Shown here piece after piece: positions 1 to 7,630 of a stretch of DNA of 64,000 nucleotides (the stretch's first letter is position 1; each line of letters starts with the position of its first letter). Source of the DNA: Paucibacter sp. TC2R-5 (GTDB lineage: Bacteria > Pseudomonadota > Gammaproteobacteria > Burkholderiales > Burkholderiaceae_C); assembly GCF_025717605.1 (NCBI RefSeq), contig NZ_JAJIRQ010000002.1, positions 143,884 to 207,883 on the forward strand, read 5' to 3'. Below the pieces are notes generated by a model, which saw only the letters and a program-made list of their open reading frames with translations, was not told where the DNA came from and searched no databases. A program made the translations under genes and the position numbers.

Positions 1-2147
1 AGCGCAGCGAGATCAATTTCGTGGCCGGCTACTTCACCCATTTCTGGCTAAAACCTGCCCGCGACACCGAGGCCTATTACCGCACCGCCTTTGACAGCGG
101 CCTGCAGACCGGCGACTTCTTTCACCTGTCCTGCGCGGCCTGCACGCTGCTGGAGAGCCAGTACATCCGCGGCGTCGCGCTGCCCGAACTGCACAAGCTC
201 GGGCGCGACTATCTGGCCTTGATGGAGCGGATCGGCAGCCATGAGCCGGCCGACGCGATCAGGTCTGTCTTGCGCGCTGTCCAGAATCTCGAAGGCATGA
301 CCGAGGGGCCGGCCTCGTTTGGCGACCATCACTTCAGCGAGGCCGAGTTGGTCGGCCGGCTGGAGAAGTTCTCCTCCAAGCACTTCGCGCATTTCTATTT
401 CGTCAACAAGATGCAGACGCTGTATCTGTGGCGCCGGCCCGCCGAGGCGCTGGAGATGGCACGTCAATCGGCGCGCTATCTCAAGCATTCGCTCGCCATG
501 TTGCACACGGTCGAGCACCATTTCTACCATGCACTGATCCTCTGCGCGGCCTTTGAGGCCAAGCCGGACGCGGCGCACCTGCGCCGGGCGCGCAAGATCC
601 TGGCCAAGTTTGAACAATGGGCGCGGCTCAACCCCGCCAACTTCGAGCACAAGGCGCTGTTGATCCGGGCCGAGATCCAGCGCCTGAGCAAACCCGGCTA
701 TGAGGTTGCCGATCTGTACGCACGCGCGATCCGCTCGGCCGACGAACATGGCTACCTGCAAAACAAGGCGCTGGGCAACGAATTAGCCGGTCGCTTCTTC
801 GCATCAACCAGCCTGGTGATGTCGGCCCGCGGCCACTTGCAAGAAGCCTATTACGGCTATCAGCTCTGGGGTGCCAGCGGCATCGCCGACAGGCTGCTGA
901 ACGACTTCCCGCAATTCCTCGGTCGACGCTCAACGCACGGCCTCTCGGAATTGCCCTTGCCGAGCGACGAGGACCTGCCCTACTCCGGCGCCCTGCAGAG
1001 CAAGGGGCAGCTGCGCTCGAATGCCAGCTTGTCGAGCGCCGGCTCGCGCCGCAAGGCCAGCCTGGACATCGAAACCATCATCAAAGCCACGCAGGCCATC
1101 TCGGGGGAAATCCGGCTGTCGACTCTGTTGCAAAAGCTGATGCTCATCATGCTGGAGAACGCCGGCGCCGAAAAAGGCTGCTTCATCCGGGTCGAACGGG
1201 GTGAGCTGACGGTCGAAGCGACGGGCTCGGTGAGCGCCGGGGTGAGCATACTCGGCGGCACGCCGCTGAACGGCGCCGACTTGCCGGTCTCGCTGGTCCA
1301 ATATGTCGCCCGCCTGGGCGTGTCCGTCGTGCTCCATGATGCGCAAGCCGACGCGCGCTTCTGGGACGATGCTTATGTGGTGCAGGCCCGGCCGCAATCG
1401 CTGCTTTGCGTGCCCGTCATCCACCAGGGTGAGTTGATTGGCGTCATCTGCCTGGAGAACAGCCAGACCAGCGGCGCCTTCACCGCCGGGCGGGTCGAAC
1501 TGCTGGGCATCTTGGCCGCACAGGCCGGCATCTCTATCGAGAACTCGCTGCTCTATGCGAACCTGGAGCAGCGCGTACAAGAGCGCACCCAAGAGCTGTC
1601 ACTGGCGACCGAGAAACTCAAGGCCGCCAATGAGGCCTTGGAAAAGCTCACCCTGATAGACACGCTCACGCAAGTCTCCAACAAGCGCCATTTCCAGCAG
1701 GTTTTTGAGGAGGAATGGAAGCGCGCCTTGCGCAACGCCAGCACGCTCACGCTGATGGTGATCGACATCGACTGCTTCAAGCCCTACAACGACAGCTACG
1801 GCCACCTTGAAGGCGACCGCTGCTTGAAGGCGGTGGCGAGCGCGCTCGCAAGCGTCGTCAACCGCGCCAGCGATCTCTTGGCGCGCTTCGGCGGGGAGGA
1901 ATTCGTCATCCTGCTGGCCGACGCCAGCCCCGAGGAAGCCCAGCTGATTGCGGCGCGCCTGCTCGAGGCCGTGCGCCAGCTGCAAATACCGCACAAGAGC
2001 TCGGTGGCGAGCGATATGGTCACTATCAGCCTGGGCCTGGCGCAGGCCGTGCCCCAGCAAGCCGACGGCGCCAACCAGCTCTTCGAAGCGGCCGACCAAG
2101 CGCTCTACCGCGCCAAGACCACGGGGCGCGACCGCTATTGCCTGTGA
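1..2147 (+). CDS. GAF-GGDEF diguanylate cyclase, 5' end outside window
   Basis: The reading frame is already open at the left edge, so the N-terminus is missing; a GTG at 21 is only the first possible internal start. The visible part (about 715 residues) has a long helical, TPR-like region, then a GAF domain near residues 350-510, a short coiled linker, and a C-terminal GGDEF domain. The active-site motif is GGEEF (about 1889-1903), preceded five residues earlier by RASD, which fits the RxxD inhibitory I-site. An active, product-inhibited cyclase making c-di-GMP is therefore expected. The helical region followed by GAF resembles the tail of very large kinase/ATPase/GAF signalling proteins, so the missing part may carry those domains (inference). 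The next gene is 750 bases away, so it is probably the last gene of its transcript. Confidence 0.85.
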   Translation, partial: RSEINFVAGYFTHFWLKPARDTEAYYRTAFDSGLQTGDFFHLSCAACTLLESQYIRGVALPELHKLGRDYLALMERIGSHEPADAIRSVLRAVQNLEGMTEGPASFGDHHFSEAELVGRLEKFSSKHFAHFYFVNKMQTLYLWRRPAEALEMARQSARYLKHSLAMLHTVEHHFYHALILCAAFEAKPDAAHLRRARKILAKFEQWARLNPANFEHKALLIRAEIQRLSKPGYEVADLYARAIRSADEHGYLQNKALGNELAGRFFASTSLVMSARGHLQEAYYGYQLWGASGIADRLLNDFPQFLGRRSTHGLSELPLPSDEDLPYSGALQSKGQLRSNASLSSAGSRRKASLDIETIIKATQAISGEIRLSTLLQKLMLIMLENAGAEKGCFIRVERGELTVEATGSVSAGVSILGGTPLNGADLPVSLVQYVARLGVSVVLHDAQADARFWDDAYVVQARPQSLLCVPVIHQGELIGVICLENSQTSGAFTAGRVELLGILAAQAGISIENSLLYANLEQRVQERTQELSLATEKLKAANEALEKLTLIDTLTQVSNKRHFQQVFEEEWKRALRNASTLTLMVIDIDCFKPYNDSYGHLEGDRCLKAVASALASVVNRASDLLARFGGEEFVILLADASPEEAQLIAARLLEAVRQLQIPHKSSVASDMVTISLGLAQAVPQQADGANQLFEAADQALYRAKTTGRDRYCL

Positions 2148-2420
2148 GTGCAGGCTGGTTTTCGACCCTGTAAAACCTGACAGCTCGGGTTTGCCCCAGA
2201 GACAGGCGCCAAGGCGCTGCTACACACCGAAATAAGCGTTAGTTTCAAAGCTGGCTCCGCGCCCTTGCGCCGGCCCAATTTCAGGCGCCCGGACCAGCTC
2301 GCCGAGTCGTCAAAATGCCCAACCTCGGCACCCATTGGCTAACGCCTTATTCAGTCGCCATAGCGACAGACCGAGCAGCTGCACCGGAGCCCACGAGGCC
2401 AGCGGCCTGACAAGGCAGAA

Positions 2421-2452
2421 GGCCCGCCATGCCTGGCTTGCGGGCCGTTTTT
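2421..2452 (+). terminator. Rho-independent terminator
   Basis: GGCCCGC (2421-2427) pairs with GCGGGCC (2440-2446) and is followed by TTTTT (2448-2452). It lies 270 bases after the GAF-GGDEF gene. It either ends that transcript after a long 3' region or ends an independent small RNA. Confidence 0.75.
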
Positions 2453-2706
2453 GCGTTTGTCCGCAAATATCAAACCGGTGGCCGAAACGGACATGGCGGC
2501 AAGGCCCGGGCCTGCCTAGTATTTGCGCCAACTCAGGTCTTTTCAAGCACCGCTGACCGTTGGCTTGCAGGCGCAAAGCCGGCTGCCCACCAGGCTTCAA
2601 AACCTGTCCAAACTACGCCCCGCCGGGAAATAGCAATGCCCCCAACAGGACTTGAACTGGTATCACTCCTTACAGATGGTTACCGCATCTATAGGGGTTT
2701 ACAACC

Positions 2707-2728
2707 ATACCTGTTGATCAATTGGTAT
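2707..2728. promoter_or_regulatory. Candidate operator upstream of chitinases (22-bp palindrome)
   Basis: ATACC (2707-2711) and GGTAT (2724-2728) form an inverted repeat centred exactly on an inner palindrome TTGATCAA (2714-2721); 18 of 22 positions are symmetric. More GGTAT/GGTTA half-site-like words lie just upstream (2660-2690). GntR-type GlcNAc regulators are thought to bind TGGTAT-type palindromes, so control of chitin use is plausible, but this is inference. Confidence 0.4.
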
Positions 2729-2896
2729 CTACATTTAGGCCGCACAAGTGGTCGATTGTGAATTAATGCCACTTTCAGACCGACCCTGGTCGCAATCGCC
2801 AGGGCGGATGAATGAATGGATGAATGGACAAAGCCCTAGGCGCCCGCATGAGGCGCTCGGAGGCCTTGCTTAGTCACGAGACATGGAGTTCTGAAC

Positions 2897-4588
2897 ATGA
2901 TGCATAAAAAAGCCAATGCGTTTTTGTCCTCGCCTCGCCGGGCGACCCTGCTGCTGGCGCTTGCGGCGGCCGCCGGGCCGGCCTTGGCCGTCGACTGCGC
3001 CGCGCTGCCGCCCTGGGCGGCCAGCACCGTTTACACCGGCGGCAAGCAGGTGCAAGACGCAGGCCAGGCATACGCCGCCAATTGGTGGACGCAGGCGCAG
3101 CCGCCGGCCACCAACTCCGCATCTGGTGGAGTCTGGAAGCCGCTCGGCGCCTGCGATGCGGGGGGCGGCGGCGGGACAAGCGGCAACAAGGCGCCGATTG
3201 CCAATTTCAGCAGCACGACCGATCGCCTCAGCGTCGCTTTCGACGCTTCCGCCTCCAGCGATGCCGATGGCCAGGTCAGTAGCTGGCGCTGGGACTTTGG
3301 CGACGCCAGCAGCGCCGGCAGCGGCGCCAAGATCAGCCACGCTTACGCCAAGCCCGGTACCTATGCCGTTACTTTGACGATCACCGACAACAAGGGCGCC
3401 ACCGGCACCAAGGCGCAAAGCGTCAGTCTGGTCGCCGTGGTCAAGGACCCCATCACCGGCAAATACCTCTTGCGCCAGGCCGATGTGCTGGCGACCGAAG
3501 CCAGTCTGACCAATACGCCCTTGTTCGCCTCGGTCAAGGCCTCGATTGCCACCCGGCCTAATAGCGTCGTCACGGCCGTGGCACCGGGTGCCCCCTCCAA
3601 CCCGCCCAATGTCAAACGGGTTGAGCGCATCTTGCCAGCCAGCCAGTGGGAGTATCTGTTCCCGCTGCGCAACCCGAGCTACACCTATACCGGCCTGCTG
3701 CAGGCGATCGCCAAGTTCTCCGGCGTTTGCGCCGACTACAGCGATGGCCGCGACGCGGAAGCGATATGCCGCAAGACCCTGGCCACGATGTTCGCGCACT
3801 TCACCCAGGAGACCGGCGCACATGATCGCAATAACGCCATCCCTGAGTGGCGCCAAGCGCTCTACTTCGTGCGCGAAGCCGGCTGCAGCGAAGACAGCTA
3901 TGGCTGCCCTTACAACAATGAATGCCTGCCCACGACTTGGCAGGGCCAAGTCTGGCCCTGCGGCAAAGACGCGCAGGGCCGCTACAAGCAATACTTCGGG
4001 CGCGGTGCCAAGCAGCTGTCTTACAGCTTCAACTACGGGCCGTTTTCTGATGCGATGTTCGGCGATGTACGCGTCCTCCTGGACAAACCCGAGCAGGTGG
4101 CCGACACCTGGCTGAACCTCGCCTCCGCCGTGTTCTTCTACGCCTACCCGGCTTCGCCCAAGCCCAGCATGCTGCATGTGGTGGACGGTAGCTGGAAGCC
4201 CAATGCGGTCGACCAAGCCGCCGGCATCAAGCCCGGTTTCGGCGCCACCACCAACGTCATCAACGGCGGCATCGAATGCGGCCAGGGCGCCGAGAAGCCT
4301 CAGTCCGTCAACCGCATCGCCTACTACCGCCAGCATGCCGCCGCCTTGGGTGTGCCCATAGCCCCCACCGAAGAACTGGGCTGCGGCAACCAGAAGCAAT
4401 TCGTCGTCGGCGGCGCCGGCGCACTCGATATCTACTGGGATCAAGACTGGGCCTATTACGCCGACATGCCCGAGGGCAAGTCCTTTGCCTGCAAATTGGT
4501 CGGCTACCAGACCGCCTACTCGGCCCTCAAGAGCGGCGACTACCAAAGCTGCGTGCTGAAGTACTTTGACGTCGTGATCAAGCCTTAG
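2897..4588 (+). CDS. Secreted GH19 chitinase with CBM5/12 and PKD domains
   Basis: Endochitinase (563 aa) cutting beta-1,4 bonds of chitin outside the cell. A Sec signal peptide covers residues 1-31, ending in GPALA. A CBM5/12 chitin-binding module follows (33-86, with NWWTQ and WKPLGAC), then a short glycine linker, a PKD domain (98-182, with WRWDFGD), and a GH19 catalytic domain (about 245-490). The general-acid Glu is E305 in HFTQETG, and YFGRGAKQLSY is the usual GH19 substrate-cleft motif. GGAG ten bases before the ATG supports this start. It is the first of three chitinases in the same direction. GH19 is an inverting family and the two GH18 neighbours are retaining, so the set combines different modes of attack. 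Confidence 0.95.
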   Translation: MMHKKANAFLSSPRRATLLLALAAAAGPALAVDCAALPPWAASTVYTGGKQVQDAGQAYAANWWTQAQPPATNSASGGVWKPLGACDAGGGGGTSGNKAPIANFSSTTDRLSVAFDASASSDADGQVSSWRWDFGDASSAGSGAKISHAYAKPGTYAVTLTITDNKGATGTKAQSVSLVAVVKDPITGKYLLRQADVLATEASLTNTPLFASVKASIATRPNSVVTAVAPGAPSNPPNVKRVERILPASQWEYLFPLRNPSYTYTGLLQAIAKFSGVCADYSDGRDAEAICRKTLATMFAHFTQETGAHDRNNAIPEWRQALYFVREAGCSEDSYGCPYNNECLPTTWQGQVWPCGKDAQGRYKQYFGRGAKQLSYSFNYGPFSDAMFGDVRVLLDKPEQVADTWLNLASAVFFYAYPASPKPSMLHVVDGSWKPNAVDQAAGIKPGFGATTNVINGGIECGQGAEKPQSVNRIAYYRQHAAALGVPIAPTEELGCGNQKQFVVGGAGALDIYWDQDWAYYADMPEGKSFACKLVGYQTAYSALKSGDYQSCVLKYFDVVIKP

Positions 4589-4689
4589 ATCTCGGCACAC
4601 CCCCACCAACCCCCTCCCCCGGCCCGCGCGCCAAGCGCTGGGTCTGGCTTTGTGCACCCTGCTCCTTCTCAGAATCAAGGATTTCAACC

Positions 4690-7590
4690 ATGAGACTCTC
4701 CCTCTCAATCAGCCTGGCGCTTGGCGCCATGGCCGCCGGCAACCCCGCGCTGGCCTATAACTGCAGCGGCGTGGCCGAGTGGTCCAGCGCCACCGCCTAC
4801 CTCAGCGGCGGCATCGTCCAGCAAAACAAACAAGCCTACCAAGCCAAATGGTGGACGCAGAACAATACGCCCGCGACCAACTCAGGCCAATGGGATGTCT
4901 GGAAGCCGCTCGGCGCCTGCGACGGCGTCGTCGTCAACCAGCCGCCGGTGGCGGCCTTCAGCAGCAGCGTCAGCGCGCTAACAGCCAGTGTCAACGGCGC
5001 AGGCTCCAGCGACCCGGACGGCAGCATCGCCAGCTATGCGTGGAACTTCGGCGACGGCTCTTCTGCCAGCGGCGTCAGCGCCAACCGCACTTACGCGGCG
5101 GCTGGCACCTACACGATTAGCTTGACGGTCACCGACAACAAGGGTGCCACCGCCAGCAAGACCGCCCAAGTCACCGTCAGCGCCACCTCCACCAACAAGC
5201 CGCCCACCGTCGCACTGACCGCGCCCGGCGCCAGCGCCACCCCGGCCGCCGGAGACGCAGTCACGCTCAGCGCCAATGCGTCCGATAGCGATGGCAGCGT
5301 CGCCAAGGTCGCCTTCTTCGTCAACGGCGCCTTGGTCGGCGAAGACAGCACGGCCCCCTATTCTTTAAGCTGGACGGCACGCGCCGGTGTCAACGACATC
5401 GTCGCCCGCGCCACCGATGACAAGGGCGCCAGCAGCGACAGCGCCGCCGTGCGCGTCACCGTCAGCGGCCTGCCGCCAGCCGGCGACGAGCGCTGCCGCC
5501 CCGAGGGCATGATCACCAGCCCCGGCACCGCACCCGCCTATTGCAAGGTCTATGACAGCCAAGGCCGCGAGATCATGGGCAGCGACAAACCGCGCCGCAT
5601 CATCGGCTACTTCACCAGCTGGCGCACCGGCAAGAACGGCCAACCGGCCTATCTCGCCAGCCAGATCCCCTGGGCGCAGCTGACCCACATCAACTACGCC
5701 TTTGCCCATATCGATGGTGCCAACAAGGTCTCGATCGGCAACGCCGCCGACCCGAACAACCCGGCCACCGGCATCAGCTGGCCCGGCGTGGCCGGCGCCG
5801 AGCTGGACCCGGCCCTGCCCTATAAAGGCCATTTCAACCTGCTGAACAAGTACAAAAAGCTCTATCCACAGGTCAAGACCATGGTGTCTATCGGTGGCTG
5901 GGCTGAGACCGGCGGCTATTTTGACGACGCCGGCAAACGCGTCGCCAATGGCGGCTTCTACACCATGACGACCAATGCCGACGGCAGCGCCAACGTCGCC
6001 GGCATCAACACCTTTGCCGACTCGGCCGTCGCCTTCCTGCGCCAATACGGCTTCAACGGCGTGGACATCGACTACGAATACGCCACCAGCATGAAGGACG
6101 CCGGCAACCCGGACGACTTCGCGATCTCCAACGCCCGCCGCGCCACGCTGACCAAGAACTTTGCCGTGCTGATGCAAACGCTGCGCGCCAAGCTCGACGC
6201 CGCCGGCCAGGCCGACGCACGCCATTACCTGCTGACGGTGGCCGCGCCTTCTTCCGCCTACCTGCTGCGCGGCATGGAGAACTACCAGGTCACCCAGTAC
6301 CTGGACTACGTCAACATCATGAGTTATGACCTGCACGGCGCCTGGAACCAGTTCGTCGGGCCGAACGCCGCGCTGTTTGATGACGGCAAGGACGCCGAGC
6401 TGGCCGCCTGGAGCTATTACACCAGCGCCCAGTACGCCAATATCGGCTACCTCAATACCGACTGGGCCTACCACTACTTCCGTGGCTCGATGCCGGCCGG
6501 CCGCATCAATATCGGCGTGCCTTATTACACCCGTGGCTTCAAGGACGTGGTGGGCGGAACCAACGGTCTCTGGGGCCAAGCCGCGCAAGCCGACCAGACC
6601 AAATGCCCGGTCGGTACCGGCGGCGGCACGGTGCAGAAATGCGGCGCAGGCGCGATCGGCATCGACAACCTCTGGCATGACCTAGATGTATCCAGCAAGG
6701 AAGTCCCGGCCGGCTCCAACCCGCTCTGGCACACGATGAATCTGGCCGCCGGCCGCCCAGGCAGCTACCTGGCCGCCTACGGCCTGAACCCGGCCACTAA
6801 CCCGGCCGATCAGCTGACCGGCAGCTACGCCAGTTTCTTCGATGCCAAGCTGGTGGCGCCCTGGTTGTGGAACGCGCAAAAGCGCGTCTTCCTGTCGACC
6901 GAGACCGAGCAAAGCCTGGCGCTCAAGGCACAGTACGCGGCCGAGCGTGGCATTGGCGGCGTGATGTTCTGGGAGCTGGCCGGCGACTACGGCTGGGACG
7001 CCGCGCGCGGCGAGTACTTCATGGGCAACACGCTGACCACGCTGCTCTACAACAAGTTCAAGACCGCGCCGGCCTATGGCAACCGCTTGACCAGCGCAGC
7101 CATGCCGACAGAAAGCCTGGACATCGCCGTCAGCATCGCCGGCTTCGCGCTCGGTGACGCCAATTACCCGATCAACCCCAAGCTGACGCTGACCAACAAC
7201 AGCACGCAAACCCTGCCCGGCGGCACGGACTTCAGCTTTGATATCCCGACCGCGATTCCGGCCACGCTGACCGACCAGACCGGCTTTGGCCTCAAGGTCA
7301 TTCAAAGCGGCGCCAACACGGCCGGCAACAACATCGGCGGCCTCACGAACGACTTCCACCGCGCCGCTTTCAAGCTGCCGACCTGGCAAACGCTGGCACC
7401 GGGCCAGAGCGTCACCATCGCGCTGAACTACTACCTGCCTATGCCCATGCCGAGCAACTGGATCGTCAGCTTTGGCGGCAAGTCCTACAGCCTCAAGCAA
7501 GAAGCGCGGCGTGCCGACTTGGCGCCACTAACAGCGACGGCAACCACCACCTCAGCCAAGCTGGCGCCAACAGCGCTGCGCAAGAACTGA
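4690..7590 (+). CDS. Secreted multidomain GH18 chitinase
   Basis: Retaining chitinase of 966 aa. Order: signal peptide (1-22), CBM5/12 (24-77), PKD (about 84-163, WNFGDGS), a bacterial Ig-like domain (about 170-260), GH18 barrel (about 302-790), and a C-terminal beta-rich region (about 800-966) that resembles the ChiC-type domain found after GH18 in other proteobacteria. The catalytic signature is NGVDIDYE: D459, D461 and the acid E463 are present, while the first Asp of the usual DxxDxDxE is Asn456. SxGG is also present (SIGGW, 400-404). AAGGAT lies upstream of the ATG. The gap to the preceding chitinase is about 100 bases with no clear terminator, so co-transcription is likely. Confidence 0.95.
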   Translation: MRLSLSISLALGAMAAGNPALAYNCSGVAEWSSATAYLSGGIVQQNKQAYQAKWWTQNNTPATNSGQWDVWKPLGACDGVVVNQPPVAAFSSSVSALTASVNGAGSSDPDGSIASYAWNFGDGSSASGVSANRTYAAAGTYTISLTVTDNKGATASKTAQVTVSATSTNKPPTVALTAPGASATPAAGDAVTLSANASDSDGSVAKVAFFVNGALVGEDSTAPYSLSWTARAGVNDIVARATDDKGASSDSAAVRVTVSGLPPAGDERCRPEGMITSPGTAPAYCKVYDSQGREIMGSDKPRRIIGYFTSWRTGKNGQPAYLASQIPWAQLTHINYAFAHIDGANKVSIGNAADPNNPATGISWPGVAGAELDPALPYKGHFNLLNKYKKLYPQVKTMVSIGGWAETGGYFDDAGKRVANGGFYTMTTNADGSANVAGINTFADSAVAFLRQYGFNGVDIDYEYATSMKDAGNPDDFAISNARRATLTKNFAVLMQTLRAKLDAAGQADARHYLLTVAAPSSAYLLRGMENYQVTQYLDYVNIMSYDLHGAWNQFVGPNAALFDDGKDAELAAWSYYTSAQYANIGYLNTDWAYHYFRGSMPAGRINIGVPYYTRGFKDVVGGTNGLWGQAAQADQTKCPVGTGGGTVQKCGAGAIGIDNLWHDLDVSSKEVPAGSNPLWHTMNLAAGRPGSYLAAYGLNPATNPADQLTGSYASFFDAKLVAPWLWNAQKRVFLSTETEQSLALKAQYAAERGIGGVMFWELAGDYGWDAARGEYFMGNTLTTLLYNKFKTAPAYGNRLTSAAMPTESLDIAVSIAGFALGDANYPINPKLTLTNNSTQTLPGGTDFSFDIPTAIPATLTDQTGFGLKVIQSGANTAGNNIGGLTNDFHRAAFKLPTWQTLAPGQSVTIALNYYLPMPMPSNWIVSFGGKSYSLKQEARRADLAPLTATATTTSAKLAPTALRKN

Positions 7591-7630
7591 GCCCTCACCT
7601 CGTCATTGACCAGCAACACAGGAGAACCCA

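Larger units (their letters stand above)
2148..2896. other. 750-base intergenic region upstream of the chitinase array
   Basis: No convincing protein gene is seen. It holds a run of small hairpins ending in a strong terminator (2421-2452), a 22-bp palindrome (2707-2728), a 6-bp-stem hairpin (CCCTGG 2784-2789 with CCAGGG 2799-2804), and a GAATG/GGATGA short repeat at 2806-2828 just before the first chitinase. The stretch 2640-2730 is less GC-rich than the genes around it, which fits a regulatory region. The chitinase promoter must lie here, but I cannot place a good -35/-10 pair. Confidence 0.6.

Noticed and set aside
2590-2606. CAGGCTTCAAAACCTG, resembling the anticodon loop of selenocysteine tRNA
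   Set aside because: Only a 4-bp palindrome; no acceptor stem, long variable arm or T-loop around it.
2635-2700. tRNA-like word on the minus strand (CCAGTTCAAGTCCTGTTGGGG)-type T-loop and acceptor end
   Set aside because: The T-stem has two mismatches, no matching 5' acceptor strand or D-arm is found, and the anticodon arm is absent. At most a decayed fragment; more likely chance.
2870-4708. Long minus-strand open frame (612 codons) opposite the GH19 chitinase
   Set aside because: Shadow of a GC-rich gene; the + strand has signal peptide, domains and catalytic motif, the minus frame has none.
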